This document shows positions 45,740 to 54,261 of a stretch of 64,000 bases of DNA, piece by piece. The stretch is from assembly GCF_040117685.2 (NCBI RefSeq), contig NZ_JBEDYP020000007.1, positions 37,070-101,069 on the forward strand, written 5' to 3'. A program made the position numbers and the translations under genes. The DNA comes from Gracilimonas sp040117685 (GTDB lineage Bacteria > Bacteroidota > Rhodothermia > Balneolales > Balneolaceae). A model generated the notes under the pieces. That model saw only the letters and a list, made by a program, of their open reading frames with translations, was not told where the DNA came from and made no database searches. Position 1 is the stretch's first letter; every line of letters starts with the position of its first letter.

Positions 45740-46072
45740 TTACTGTAAATGCGCCGGAGGAGACGTTGCTTCCACGGCTGTAAAAGTTTCTATAATCTTA
45801 TAGGTGTGTTCAGCTTCTTTAGGCACCAGATAAGAATTGCCTTCCGTCAGCTCAATCACTTTATCATTCAGATGAAGTTCGGCTTTTCCTTTAAGTACAT
45901 AACCCACCGTTTCATAAGAATTAGTGTGAAGTTCTTTGTCAGCACCCGGCTCCTCATCTCTCCATACTCTGAGTCCTACATCTTCGCCGGATGCCAGAAT
46001 TTCTTTCACGTCCCCGGCTTCATTTAATTTACCCTCTGCTACTTCTTCGGCTGTCATTGTTTCAATACTCAT
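45740..46072 (-). CDS. Cupin domain protein, 110 aa
   Basis: A single small beta-barrel cupin: DVGLRVWRDEEPGADKELHT, NSYETVGYVLKGKAELHLND (motif 1 with only partial metal ligands), and SYLVPKEAEHTYKIIETFTA (motif 2 with a His). Its function cannot be deduced; small cupins of this kind act as sensors, isomerases or dioxygenase-like proteins. It has its own terminator and stands alone. Confidence 0.8.
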   Translation of the reverse strand: MSIETMTAEEVAEGKLNEAGDVKEILASGEDVGLRVWRDEEPGADKELHTNSYETVGYVLKGKAELHLNDKVIELTEGNSYLVPKEAEHTYKIIETFTAVEATSPPAHLQ

Positions 46073-46241
46073 AATAAATAGCGTCTTTTTTTGATTGATT
46101 AGTCTTAATTCATCAAAAGCTACAACAGATGAGCAGATTATAGGGTTTCATTGGATTTAAGCTCAACCTTGTTTAGTTGAAGATGCAGGTTCTTTTATGG
46201 AATGAAGAAGAGATTAATTTTTGCAAACAAAAATACAGATA

Positions 46242-46250
46242 CCCCCCCCC
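46242..46250. repeat. Nine-C homopolymer tract
   Basis: Nine consecutive C in an otherwise AT-rich intergenic region between the cupin and DoxX-like genes. Such tracts are prone to slipped-strand changes, and here the position is in promoter or leader sequence. Confidence 0.85.
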
Positions 46251-46353
46251 GGTGTTAATTGGCATATTATATATAAGACGAACGAATGTTTACGATGCCG
46301 GTGTTTGAGTGCTCATTAATTACCATCTATCTTTTTTAAGAAACCGGAGCCTT

Positions 46354-46707
46354 TTGACCCATCCCATTTTATTTCTTTCCGTAGCCATAGCCGGATTTTT
46401 TCTGATCTATGGCATACAATGCTTTCGCTCCCCTTTTATGAAGGAAGAATTTATTCGCTATGGAATGGGCGATGGTTTACGAAAACTCACCGGAGCGGCT
46501 CAGCTGACCGGAGCCGTGGGCTTGCTTGCTGGATTATATTTCCCCCTCGCAGGTTTTCTCGCTGCTTCAGGCCTGGCGTTTATGATGCTTGTAGCCTTCG
46601 GCACCCGCATAAAAGTCCGGGATTCACTGAACCAGACCTTACCTTCATTTTTCTTCATGATGGTAAACGCGTATCTCGCCTACCGGTATCTGCTTTTGCT
46701 TCCCTGA
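46354..46707 (+). CDS. DoxX-like small membrane protein
   Basis: Four hydrophobic segments (HPILFLSVAIAGFFLIYGIQ; LTGAAQLTGAVGLLAGLYF; LAGFLAASGLAFMMLVAFG; PSFFFMMVNAYLAYRYLLLL) fit the DoxX-like family of integral membrane proteins. The start is uncertain: TTG 46354 with CGGAG upstream gives 117 aa, GTG 46309 would give 132. It shares the internal segment (R/K)IKV(R/K)D with the convergent gene next door, so the two are paralogues. The function is unknown. Confidence 0.72.
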   Translation: MTHPILFLSVAIAGFFLIYGIQCFRSPFMKEEFIRYGMGDGLRKLTGAAQLTGAVGLLAGLYFPLAGFLAASGLAFMMLVAFGTRIKVRDSLNQTLPSFFFMMVNAYLAYRYLLLLP

Positions 46708-46710
46708 ACT

Positions 46711-47082
46711 TTATACAAAAGCGACAACCAGCGACAAAACCAGAAAGGTAAAAGCCGGGAAGGATTTTTTTAACGGATCTTTAACTTTTATGTGCATACT
46801 CACTGCACCCAGCATCAACACGGCAATGCCGTAAGCGGAATAGGTTTCTAATTCCGGATAGCCGGTAAACCAAATGGAAGCCAGAAGCCCCAATGCAAAC
46901 AGAATTTTCAGTCCGCCTACAGCCCACATAAACCAAACCGGTAAGCCATACGCTTTGAATTCTTCTTCGAGGCTACCCGCATCTCCGCCCCGCCATTGCG
47001 TTTCTTTTCCGGATCGTAATAACCAGACGTTCAGGATACTCAGCCCAACTATCAGTTTTATGGCTATGATTAGATATTCCAT
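46711..47082 (-). CDS. DoxX-like small membrane protein (convergent paralogue)
   Basis: The 123-aa protein has four membrane segments (YLIIAIKLIVGLSILNVWLL; WFMWAVGGLKILFALGLLAS; YSAYGIAVLMLGAVSMHIKV; PAFTFLVLSLVVAFV). Its stop lies 3 nt from the stop of the rightward DoxX-like gene. DoxX family members are linked to thiosulfate or thiol metabolism in some species, but nothing here proves it. Confidence 0.75.
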   Translation of the reverse strand: MEYLIIAIKLIVGLSILNVWLLRSGKETQWRGGDAGSLEEEFKAYGLPVWFMWAVGGLKILFALGLLASIWFTGYPELETYSAYGIAVLMLGAVSMHIKVKDPLKKSFPAFTFLVLSLVVAFV

Positions 47083-47167
47083 GATTTCTTACCTTTTTTC
47101 TTATTGAGGATGTGTGCCGTAATCTAATTAAACTTTCAGCAATACAATCATAAGCCGTACTACCCTC

Positions 47168-48370
47168 TTATAATTCCACTGTTTGGGCTTTACCGGCAAA
47201 ATGTCCAAAACCGGCTTTTATCACTAAAACCACTAAAAGAAACCCCAGGGGAACATTCCAGCTGCCGGTAAGATCATAAAGAGCCCCGATTAAAATAGGT
47301 CCAGCCGCCGCCAGAATATACCCGGCTGATTGAGCCATTCCACTTAATTCGGTTGCTCCCTGCGTGTCGTGCGAGCGAAGTACGATAAATAACAGAGCCA
47401 ACCCAAAAGAGCCTCCGAGAGCAAATCCCAATAAAGACACCCAGACAGCTACTCCAAACGTGCCAGTTACCATAATTGCAATCAAGCTCAGTCCTTCCAT
47501 TGCAATTAATCCCCATACAATAGTCCGCTGATCTGCTCTTTTGCCTGCTAAATAAGGGATGAGTAGTGTCCCCAGCACGCCCATTCCCTGAGAAAGAGAT
47601 AACATCCATCCGGAATAGGATTCCGTTAGGCCTCTACTCTGCAGGATATCAGGCAGCCAGGCCAGGATCACGTAGAAAGCGAGCGACTGCAACCCCATAA
47701 ACACAGCAACTTGCCAGGCCTTGGCCGAAGCTCCCAAACTTTTCATAGCCTTCCGAAAACTCTTCAGGCGATCACTTTTGGTGTTGTATTTCAATTGTGG
47801 AATCCAAACCAATAATGCGATCAAGGCTGGTACGGCCCAAATGGCCAGCGTCCACCTCCACCCAAGTTCAAGTCCGTCTGAAAGCGGGACGCTTAAGCCT
47901 GCCGCCAACGAAGCCCCGATGCCCATCATGCTGGAATACAAGCTGGTTAATGAGCCTGATTTATCCGGAAAATCACGTTTAACTAACGTAGGGAGCAGTA
48001 CATTTCCCAGTGCAATCGCGATACCCAGTAAGAGGGTTCCGCCAAATCGGGCGACCGGAGAATGAACAAGCCGGACTAAGATGCCTGCCGAAAGCAGTAG
48101 CAACGCACCAAATAAAGTTTTTTCTATCCCAAAGCGCCGGGTAAACAAGGTTGTAAGCATTGAGATCACACCAAATGCGATCAAGGGAAGCGTTGTGAGT
48201 AAACCCAGCAAGGAATTGGAAAGACCCGTGCTTTCTCGTATTTCAGCAATCAAAGGCCCTACGGATGCAAGGGCCGGTCTCAGGTTCAGGGCAATCAGTA
48301 AAATTCCGGCAATTAATAAACCTGTTTGCCATCGGTTTCTATGGGAACCGTCCTTTTCAATGGGTGGCAT
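47168..48370 (-). CDS. MFS transporter of the CynX/NimT type
   Basis: The 400-aa protein has about twelve membrane helices and starts NRWQTGLLIAGILLIALNLR followed by PALASVGPLIAEIRESTGLS, which is typical of the CynX/NimT (cyanate / 2-nitroimidazole) subgroup of the major facilitator superfamily. The loop FTRRFGIEKTLFGALLLLSA corresponds to the MFS-A motif. The substrate is unknown, most likely a small anion or efflux substrate. It is the last chromosomal gene before the element. Confidence 0.88.
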   Translation of the reverse strand: MPPIEKDGSHRNRWQTGLLIAGILLIALNLRPALASVGPLIAEIRESTGLSNSLLGLLTTLPLIAFGVISMLTTLFTRRFGIEKTLFGALLLLSAGILVRLVHSPVARFGGTLLLGIAIALGNVLLPTLVKRDFPDKSGSLTSLYSSMMGIGASLAAGLSVPLSDGLELGWRWTLAIWAVPALIALLVWIPQLKYNTKSDRLKSFRKAMKSLGASAKAWQVAVFMGLQSLAFYVILAWLPDILQSRGLTESYSGWMLSLSQGMGVLGTLLIPYLAGKRADQRTIVWGLIAMEGLSLIAIMVTGTFGVAVWVSLLGFALGGSFGLALLFIVLRSHDTQGATELSGMAQSAGYILAAAGPILIGALYDLTGSWNVPLGFLLVVLVIKAGFGHFAGKAQTVEL

Positions 48371-48625
48371 ATTCTTTTATCCCTCAGAAAAGAATTTGAA
48401 GTCATTTATCAAAATAGGCGATTTTTTTTCGTGATTTTAATCATGTTTGACGTTCAACACTTGACAACCCACTTTCGATCAGTTGTAATATAAATAACAG
48501 GACTTCATTCCTCTTAAGGTATGATATTGAAGAGGCCAGCGTTTCACAGATCCTCTTTTTTTAATAAGAAAGTCTACCGTATGACATCTAAGACCGGAAT
48601 AACAAAAGGAGTGGGAGTAGCCAAA

Positions 48626-48664
48626 ACAAAAAAGCCCGACACATATTAACCTGCATCGGGCTTT
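48626..48664 (-). terminator. Terminator of the original tRNA-Phe gene
   Basis: AAAGCCCGA (48631-48639) and TCGGGCTTT (48656-48664) with an A-rich left flank that is a U tract in leftward reading. It lies just past the tRNA-Phe 3' fragment, as expected for the native transcript end. Confidence 0.85.
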
Positions 48665-48670
48665 ACTTGA

Positions 48671-48714
48671 TGTGGGACCGGGCGGATTTGAACCGCCGAC
48701 ACACGGATTTTCAG
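48671..48714 (-). pseudogene. 3' fragment of a tRNA-Phe(GAA) gene: attL of the integrated element
   Basis: Read leftward, the sequence runs CTGAAAATCC (anticodon loop, GAA), then GTGTGTCGGCGG with the T-arm GGCGGTTCAAATCCGCC, and the acceptor strand CGGTCCCAC plus discriminator A. This is the 3' half of a tRNA-Phe with no encoded CCA. Upstream of the anticodon loop the sequence does not form D or anticodon stems, so the gene is not intact. Such a 3' fragment next to an integrase is the footprint of site-specific integration; the reconstituted tRNA should be at the far end of the element. Confidence 0.85.
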
Positions 48715-48871
48715 ACAAAAGACAAGCCCTTATCCCAACAAATCCCACTGGCACTCACAAGTCCCCATATAATCCTATAATTTGTTGCAATACAAGGACT
48801 TATAGATGAATATTTCATTGGATTTTATTCCCTTTTATTACTACTATTTCCCATCGAAGCCAATAACTCGA

Positions 48872-48892
48872 GTACCCAAATCGTACCCAAAT
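48872..48892. repeat. Tandem 10-bp repeat upstream of the integrase
   Basis: GTACCCAAAT occurs twice (48872-48881, 48883-48892), 11 bp apart, ending 17 bp before the integrase start. It could be integrase arm-type sites or an operator for integrase expression. Confidence 0.65.
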
Positions 48893-48908
48893 TTGAAAAT
48901 GTAGTGTT

Positions 48909-50225
48909 ATGCCGAAGATCAAATTAGAACACCAAACCATCTTAGCTATGAAAGCTAAGGATAAGCCTGTTGAATACTTTGACACAGAAGAAACAGGTTT
49001 AATACTTAGGCTTTCAGTTGCCGGAACCAAAACATTTGCATACCGATACCAGATCGGTGAAAAGAAAAAAAGAAGAATTACTCTCGGAACCTTTCCTGGT
49101 CTTGGATTATCAGACGCCAGAAAAAAAGTCCAGAAATTAAAGGTTCAAATAAATGACGGGCTTGACCCACAGGCGGAAAAAGAAGAAAAGAAGCACCAAA
49201 GAGCTATCGAGCCAAAAACAATTAAGCAGGTTATCGATACTTATATAGAGAAACACCTCCCAACCTTAAAGCCCACTACTCAAAAAGACTATAAATACCG
49301 GGTAAAGCATTTCATTAAGGGGGAAGGTTCTAAAAAGACAAAACAAAGAGGATTTGCATCAAGTCGTCCCGTTAAGTCGATAAAAAGATATGAGGTCTTA
49401 GAGTATTTTGACGACGTTGCTAAAACTTCACCGGTACAAGCTCAACGGTTACAGGCAATTCTAAGTGGTATTTTTAAGTTTGCAAAAGACAGGGGCTGGG
49501 TTGATGTGAACGTTGCAAATGAAATTAGAATCAAAAATAAGCGAACTAAGGAAGAAGGAAAGTGGCAAAATGTAGAGTTTGATGATGATCAGATAAAGAA
49601 ACTTTGGAATGCTTTTGACGAACATCCTGATCCGGTAAGTTCCTTGTTTAAAATGCTAATGCTGCTTGGGCAAAGATCAGGCGAAACCCGCAAAATGAAA
49701 TGGGATGACATTGACTTTGAAAATAAAATATGGGCAATCCCCGCAAGTGATACTAAAAACAAAGAAGAGCATTACGTACCACTACCCGATACTGCGATGG
49801 CTATCCTCAATAAACTTAGGTCAGGAAATCAAAATAAATATGTTTTTGCAAGTCCTGTTAAAGAAAATGAACCAGTAGGCTCAGCTCAGAAAACAGCAGA
49901 ACGGCTAAAGAAAACATATGGGGTGACTGATTTTAACATCCACTCAATGCGAACAACAGTCGCAACACGACTTGCCGGATTAGGAACCCCACCACAAGTC
50001 TTATCAAAAATTTTGAATCATAAGCGACCAGGTGAAGGAAGCTTTATTACTCAAATTTATAATAAATACGATTACGAGAAAGAAAAACGAGAAGCCCTGA
50101 ATAAGTGGAATGGTGAGCTAAACCGGATTGTGAACGAAAAAGATAAGCAGAAAGAAAAGTCGCCCCCTGCTAAATCAAACACCGGGTATAGCAATGTTAG
50201 TTTTTCGTACTCTATGACTACTTGA
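48909..50225 (+). CDS. P4-type tyrosine integrase
   Basis: A 438-aa site-specific recombinase. The N-terminal DUF4102 arm-binding domain contains GLILRLSVAGTKTFAYRYQI. A SAM-like core-binding domain (about 105-200) and the catalytic domain follow, with Arg256 (LGQRSGETR), Lys283, His345 and Arg348 (HSMRTT), His371 (LNHKRPG) and the nucleophile Tyr384 (IYNKYDYEKE). All catalytic residues are present, so it looks active. It lies directly inside the tRNA-Phe attachment fragment, and it should integrate and excise this element. Confidence 0.94.
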   Translation: MPKIKLEHQTILAMKAKDKPVEYFDTEETGLILRLSVAGTKTFAYRYQIGEKKKRRITLGTFPGLGLSDARKKVQKLKVQINDGLDPQAEKEEKKHQRAIEPKTIKQVIDTYIEKHLPTLKPTTQKDYKYRVKHFIKGEGSKKTKQRGFASSRPVKSIKRYEVLEYFDDVAKTSPVQAQRLQAILSGIFKFAKDRGWVDVNVANEIRIKNKRTKEEGKWQNVEFDDDQIKKLWNAFDEHPDPVSSLFKMLMLLGQRSGETRKMKWDDIDFENKIWAIPASDTKNKEEHYVPLPDTAMAILNKLRSGNQNKYVFASPVKENEPVGSAQKTAERLKKTYGVTDFNIHSMRTTVATRLAGLGTPPQVLSKILNHKRPGEGSFITQIYNKYDYEKEKREALNKWNGELNRIVNEKDKQKEKSPPAKSNTGYSNVSFSYSMTT

Positions 50226-50235
50226 GGTATGACAT

Positions 50236-51033
50236 ATGAGTGGTAATTTTAGACATGACAACTTCGAGGATTTCCTAATCTGGATGATAGAGTTATCCTC
50301 TGTTTCTAACATGAAGAAGTGTGTCTCAGACTTCGAAAACATGCATTTGGACGAGCAGAAACTCGGCCCTACAGGAGAAGTGTATAAAGTTGAAAATAAA
50401 CCGGGATGCTTAATTGCTGAAATGCATCCCTCTAAAAACAAGAGCGAAAAGATTGAACTTAGTTTTGATCAGGACATCTATAGTGACTTAAAGTATCATC
50501 AGAAGAATACTTTCAGCAGCTTCATTGAAAGTAATGATGACAGATCACTTCTCATCATTCTAAAGCATCGTATCGATCAGTTAAAGGACTCCCTTGGTCG
50601 CATATCGAATCAAGATTACTATTCGCATTTTCCCAATTATTTAAGAGTATTAAAAAACCTACATCATCTTCTATTAAGAGCATATGAGGAGAGAAAGTCA
50701 TCCGCACCTAAAGATATTAACTTTTCTCACGTAAATGATAAGGTGATACCAAAGACAAAACAATTAACCGGCGCTTCACTTAAAAACCGTAAGGCTTATG
50801 AAAAAAGATATGCTGAAGTTTGGCCCAAAGTTGTAAGAGCGGTAAATGATATCATTGGAGTAGAACCATTGAATAATTTCCTAAAGAAGAACGGTAAAGC
50901 AAAACCTATCCTATATAATAATGTGCTTAAAAAAGTGCCTGATTTAAGCAAATCCACAGCAATAAGATGGCTAAATAATGGAATTGAAAGTGGTGATTTA
51001 GAATCCGATTTAAAGAAAATTACCACTGATTAA
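50236..51033 (+). CDS. Hypothetical element protein, 265 aa
   Basis: I do not recognise it. It is soluble and lysine-rich, with a helical middle (LLIILKHRIDQLKDSLGRIS; YLRVLKNLHHLLLRAYEERK). The C-terminal part (KYKVL-like VLKKVPDLSKSTAIRWLNNG) reads like a small helix-turn-helix with a replication or regulation flavour. It begins 10 nt after the integrase stop and is probably co-transcribed with it. Confidence 0.7.
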   Translation: MSGNFRHDNFEDFLIWMIELSSVSNMKKCVSDFENMHLDEQKLGPTGEVYKVENKPGCLIAEMHPSKNKSEKIELSFDQDIYSDLKYHQKNTFSSFIESNDDRSLLIILKHRIDQLKDSLGRISNQDYYSHFPNYLRVLKNLHHLLLRAYEERKSSAPKDINFSHVNDKVIPKTKQLTGASLKNRKAYEKRYAEVWPKVVRAVNDIIGVEPLNNFLKKNGKAKPILYNNVLKKVPDLSKSTAIRWLNNGIESGDLESDLKKITTD

Positions 51034-51177
51034 CCACAGCTTTCCACAGTAATTCCATAGCTTTTCCCCTCCTTAGTATACAGTCTATGGTAAATTAAAA
51101 CAGTGTATTACGGGATTTTATAGCAACTCATTACGATCTTTGGGATAACATTAACATTCAACAAACCCAAGATTGTC

Positions 51178-51381
51178 ATGAGCAATATTGATCTGTTAAC
51201 CCCAAATCAAGTCATCACAAGACTCAATATCCCAAGTTCGACTTTATATCGCTGGATTAGTGAAGGAAAGTTTCCCCGTCCAATCAAACTTGGTGATAGG
51301 AAGACTGCCTTCAGAGAAAAGGACATTCAAGAATGGATTGAATCAAAAAATGAAACAGATTCAAAAACTGCAATTCAATGA
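51178..51381 (+). CDS. AlpA/HTH_17-type regulator or excisionase
   Basis: A 67-aa winged-helix protein: LTPNQVITRLNIPSSTLYRW then ISEGKFPRPIKLGDRKTAF. These are the DNA-recognition and wing segments of AlpA / MerR-like excisionase domains. In P4-type elements such proteins control integrase expression and excision, and its place between the integrase and replication genes fits. Confidence 0.88.
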   Translation: MSNIDLLTPNQVITRLNIPSSTLYRWISEGKFPRPIKLGDRKTAFREKDIQEWIESKNETDSKTAIQ

Positions 51382-51429
51382 TGGACAACTTCCAAATCGA
51401 TTATCTAAATCTCTTGACGGGAGGATACT

Positions 51430-52755
51430 GTGGAAAATTCCAATAATTCCGAAAATTCTATTGTTCCAAGTCTGGAACATTCCAATACACCATTGATCAA
51501 TCGTGATATATTTGATAGGCTTCCATCCCCTTTGAATGAACTATGTGAATTAATTTCAGAGCCTCACGAAAAAGACATGTTTCTCGTATCTACCTTGCCG
51601 GTAATTGCAGCACAATTACCAAATTTATATGGTCTTCATGCAGATGGAGAGTATAGCCCTGATTTGTTTGCCGTTATTATTGCAGCACCTGCTACCGGAA
51701 AAGGTATACTCAGTAAATCAAAATCATTGGCGAATGCATTACAAAACCACTTGTCCAATGGGTTCTATTCAGAACCGGGTGTTTACACTCTCCCGGAGCA
51801 GGATGAAGTAAAAACGGCGAGAAACAAATCCCTTTTTCTACCAGCTAATACATCCAGTAGTGCCTTCTATGATATCCTCTTAAAGAATAGTGGACGTGGG
51901 CTGATATTTGAGACTGAGATTGACACGATGACGAGTGCAAATTCACAGGAATGGGGTAATTTCTCCGATATTACCCGAAAAGCCTTTCATCATGAGTCCT
52001 TATCTAAAAACCGAAATGAAGGATCACTATTCATACATAGGCCGGAGATTTCAATGGCTCTTTCAGGTACATTTGACCAAATGAAAAAGTTATTTCCATC
52101 TCCTGAAAATGGCAATTACTCACGCTTCATCACTTACACACATGCATTTAAGCCAAACTGGAAAAGCCATCGACCTACTGATGAAACCAATAAGCTTTCT
52201 TCGTTAATACAAAAATCCAGTAACAATTTGCTTAAAATGTATAATCTACTTAACAATAGGACAACGCCCCTGAAAATTGAACTAACGGAGGATCAATGGG
52301 ACACTATTGATGATACATTTTCTCGCCAAATGGCGTATATAGAAAATAGTGGCCTCAACAGATATCTTCACTCAAACAATAATCGTATGGCAGTTATTGC
52401 ACTTAGAATTGCAATGATCTTTACTGCCCTACGAAATTTTGATAACAACCCTGATATACTTTCCAATTCAGATAGTTTAACTCCAACCGATGAAGATCTT
52501 GCTGTAGCATTGTCTTTATGCGATACTTTTAACAAACATGCACGAGTTCTATTTCAATATGCTTTTAAAAAGAAACTCGATGACAAAGGGGAAAGGTTTA
52601 GAAATTTTGTTGCTGTTTTACCAGATGAATTTACTACAGGACGAGCAGTCGAAATTGGCGAATCAATGGGTATTCCGGAAAGCACTGTTAGGAAATGGGT
52701 TCCCGAATGCTTTGAAAAAATTGCTCATGGTCAATACAGAAATAACTTAAAGTAG
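51430..52755 (+). CDS. DUF3987-type P-loop protein (element replication)
   Basis: The 441-aa protein starts at GTG 51430, six bases after a strong GGGAGG. A P-loop APATGKGILSKS (near residue 86-97) and the LIFETEIDTMTSANSQEWGN stretch match DUF3987 proteins, which are relatives of primase/helicase-type replication proteins of mobile elements. The C-terminal 60 residues (EFTTGRAVEIGESMGIPEST) look like a winged HTH. The first 20 residues are Asn/Ser-rich and coded by ATTCC-type repeats that match, in inverted form, repeats after the gene. Confidence 0.78.
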   Translation: MENSNNSENSIVPSLEHSNTPLINRDIFDRLPSPLNELCELISEPHEKDMFLVSTLPVIAAQLPNLYGLHADGEYSPDLFAVIIAAPATGKGILSKSKSLANALQNHLSNGFYSEPGVYTLPEQDEVKTARNKSLFLPANTSSSAFYDILLKNSGRGLIFETEIDTMTSANSQEWGNFSDITRKAFHHESLSKNRNEGSLFIHRPEISMALSGTFDQMKKLFPSPENGNYSRFITYTHAFKPNWKSHRPTDETNKLSSLIQKSSNNLLKMYNLLNNRTTPLKIELTEDQWDTIDDTFSRQMAYIENSGLNRYLHSNNNRMAVIALRIAMIFTALRNFDNNPDILSNSDSLTPTDEDLAVALSLCDTFNKHARVLFQYAFKKKLDDKGERFRNFVAVLPDEFTTGRAVEIGESMGIPESTVRKWVPECFEKIAHGQYRNNLK

Positions 52756-52768
52756 ATCCCTTGAATGG

Positions 52769-52795
52769 TTGGAATTATTGGAATAGTTGGAATTT
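52769..52795. repeat. Iteron-like 9-bp tandem repeat (three copies)
   Basis: TTGGAATTA, TTGGAATAG and TTGGAATTT in direct 9-bp period, just after the DUF3987 gene. The 14-bp GGAATTATTGGAAT (52771-52784) is the exact reverse complement of 51437-51450 at the start of that gene. Confidence 0.7.
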
Positions 52796-53235
52796 CAATG
52801 TGTGTTTATTCCCGCCTGCATGGTAACATAGGTTTTTATCTAAGATTAAGCATTCACCATTTTGAGCATATTCTAATAATAGAGCACTTTCGACCTTCTT
52901 TGATAAGATAAAAGGCATCAAAACGAGCATAATTTTAGGTTGTTAAGCCACAAGTCAGCCCTCATTCCTACCATCAAATCCACAACACCAGTACTATGAA
53001 ACTACTGTAAGCTCACCTTCTTAAAATTTTTTCTAAAAAAATTCTTCGGCCGCTTCTCTATTCCTCTTCTATAAAGCTTTCATATAAAGCCCCCCTGACT
53101 TTCTTTTCTGAAAATCGTAACCCACCCCTTTGTAAGAATCTGTTGTAGTCATCAATTATTTGAAACGCTTGTACGTGCGAGTACCAGCTACACGATCACC
53201 CGGGCTATCCTTTGCGGTTTTAAACCTATCCCGCA

Positions 53236-53255
53236 CCTGACTTTTTGAAGCCAGG
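53236..53255 (+). promoter_or_regulatory. Hairpin in the 5' leader of the 53294 gene
   Basis: CCTG-a-CTT-tttg-AAG-c-CAGG: stem of 7 pairs with one mismatch, ending 38 nt before the ATG. Possible RNA control element. Confidence 0.45.
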
Positions 53256-53293
53256 CAATCAAAATCTAAATAAATCAAAAAGGAGACATAACC

Positions 53294-53719
53294 ATGTCAT
53301 CAATAACCAACTTAACAATAGAAAGAATTGAAAGTCGCACGAACTCAGTTGATGGTTCTGAATTTGCCGTTGCAATAGTAACCGGTATCGCATATGCCGT
53401 TTCAGAATCTGGGAATTCAAGATTTGATAAACGTGAGGTATCCATACCTCTGAGTAACATCAAACCGGAAGAGGCTAATACACCGAAAGTAAAAACCATT
53501 CTCAACGAAATGGTAGCCGACATGGAAATATACAGGAAAGAGGTAGATCCCTATGAGTATGAAGTTCCAGGTACCGGAGAAGTCGTCATGCTCAGCCACT
53601 CATGGGACATACGGTCCCGGGACAAGGTTAAGGGCAAGGAGAACAAGTCCTCCATTGAAGACCATGTATTTGCAGGGTCCTCAAAGAGTACCAACAATGA
53701 ACTTGAACCGGCGCTGTAA
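53294..53719 (+). CDS. Hypothetical element protein, 141 aa
   Basis: A strong AAAGGAG seven to twelve bases upstream fixes the ATG at 53294. The protein is soluble and acidic (ITNLTIERIESRTNSVDGSE; KPEEANTPKVKTILNEMVAD; VMLSHSWDIRSRDKVKGKEN). I do not recognise it. Its position before radC suggests a role in element maintenance, such as DNA binding; that is inference only. Confidence 0.75.
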   Translation: MSSITNLTIERIESRTNSVDGSEFAVAIVTGIAYAVSESGNSRFDKREVSIPLSNIKPEEANTPKVKTILNEMVADMEIYRKEVDPYEYEVPGTGEVVMLSHSWDIRSRDKVKGKENKSSIEDHVFAGSSKSTNNELEPAL

Positions 53720-53786
53720 TTCGCCCTCACATCAATCAATAGGGAGGCCATTAGGTTTCCCTTTTTTATTTACCGGAGATACACAT

Positions 53787-54257
53787 ATGAATACATCACA
53801 TCAGTTTGACTCAACCAATCTTGTTGGGGAAATACAACTCATCTATAAATCCAAAGAAACCGAAGGCCCTCAGGTGCAACTCACCAACCCTGAGGAAGTA
53901 GCCGATCTGCTTTGGCACATCTGGGATGAAAACACGATTGAGCTCCGGGAAGAGTTCGTGGTCGTGCTTCTCAATAATGCCAAGCATTGCCTGGGCTGGA
54001 GTAAGATCAGCATGGGCGGGAAGACCGCCACCATTGTCGAGGTCAGCCAGATTGTAGCCTTGGCCGTGTGCAGTAATGCGAACTCGGTTATTCTTGGACA
54101 CAATCATCCAAGCAATCTTACACGCCCATCAAATGCAGACGCACAGCTTACCCAGCGCGTTCGGGATGCCCTGCGACTGGTAGGAATTACCCTCGATGAT
54201 CACATCATTATAACTAAAGAGCAGTTCTATTCTTTTGCTGCTCACGGGCAACTGTGA
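53787..54257 (+). CDS. RadC/JAB-domain protein
   Basis: The 156-aa protein from ATG 53787, preceded by CCGGAGAT, is the JAB/MPN metalloprotease-like domain of RadC without its N-terminal helix-hairpin-helix. The JAMM residues are visible: Glu near 55, His105 and His107 in GHNHPSN, and Asp118 in RPSNAD. Short RadC proteins like this are common on plasmids and integrative elements; their role is unknown despite the old DNA-repair name. Confidence 0.92.
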   Translation: MNTSHQFDSTNLVGEIQLIYKSKETEGPQVQLTNPEEVADLLWHIWDENTIELREEFVVVLLNNAKHCLGWSKISMGGKTATIVEVSQIVALAVCSNANSVILGHNHPSNLTRPSNADAQLTQRVRDALRLVGITLDDHIIITKEQFYSFAAHGQL

Positions 54258-54261
54258 TGAT

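Larger units (their letters stand above)
52756..53293. other. 538-bp non-coding region with iteron-like repeats and a structured leader
   Basis: No credible protein-coding frame. It opens with three 9-bp repeats (52769-52795), continues with AT-rich sequence, and ends with a stretch (about 53160-53260) rich in possible base pairing, including a small hairpin at 53236-53255 and the palindrome GGTTTTAAACC (53217-53227). It finishes at the strong ribosome binding site of the next gene. Candidate contents: a replication origin, a promoter and an RNA leader. Confidence 0.5.

Noticed and set aside
46711..47082. A rightward gene at 46874-47107 as an alternative reading
   Set aside because: It has no membrane pattern or family-like sequence, while the leftward frame is a clear four-helix protein.
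48671..48755. A complete tRNA gene next to the integrase
   Set aside because: Only the 3' half (anticodon loop to acceptor) fits tRNA-Phe. The upstream part cannot form D or anticodon stems, so it is a fragment at an attachment site.
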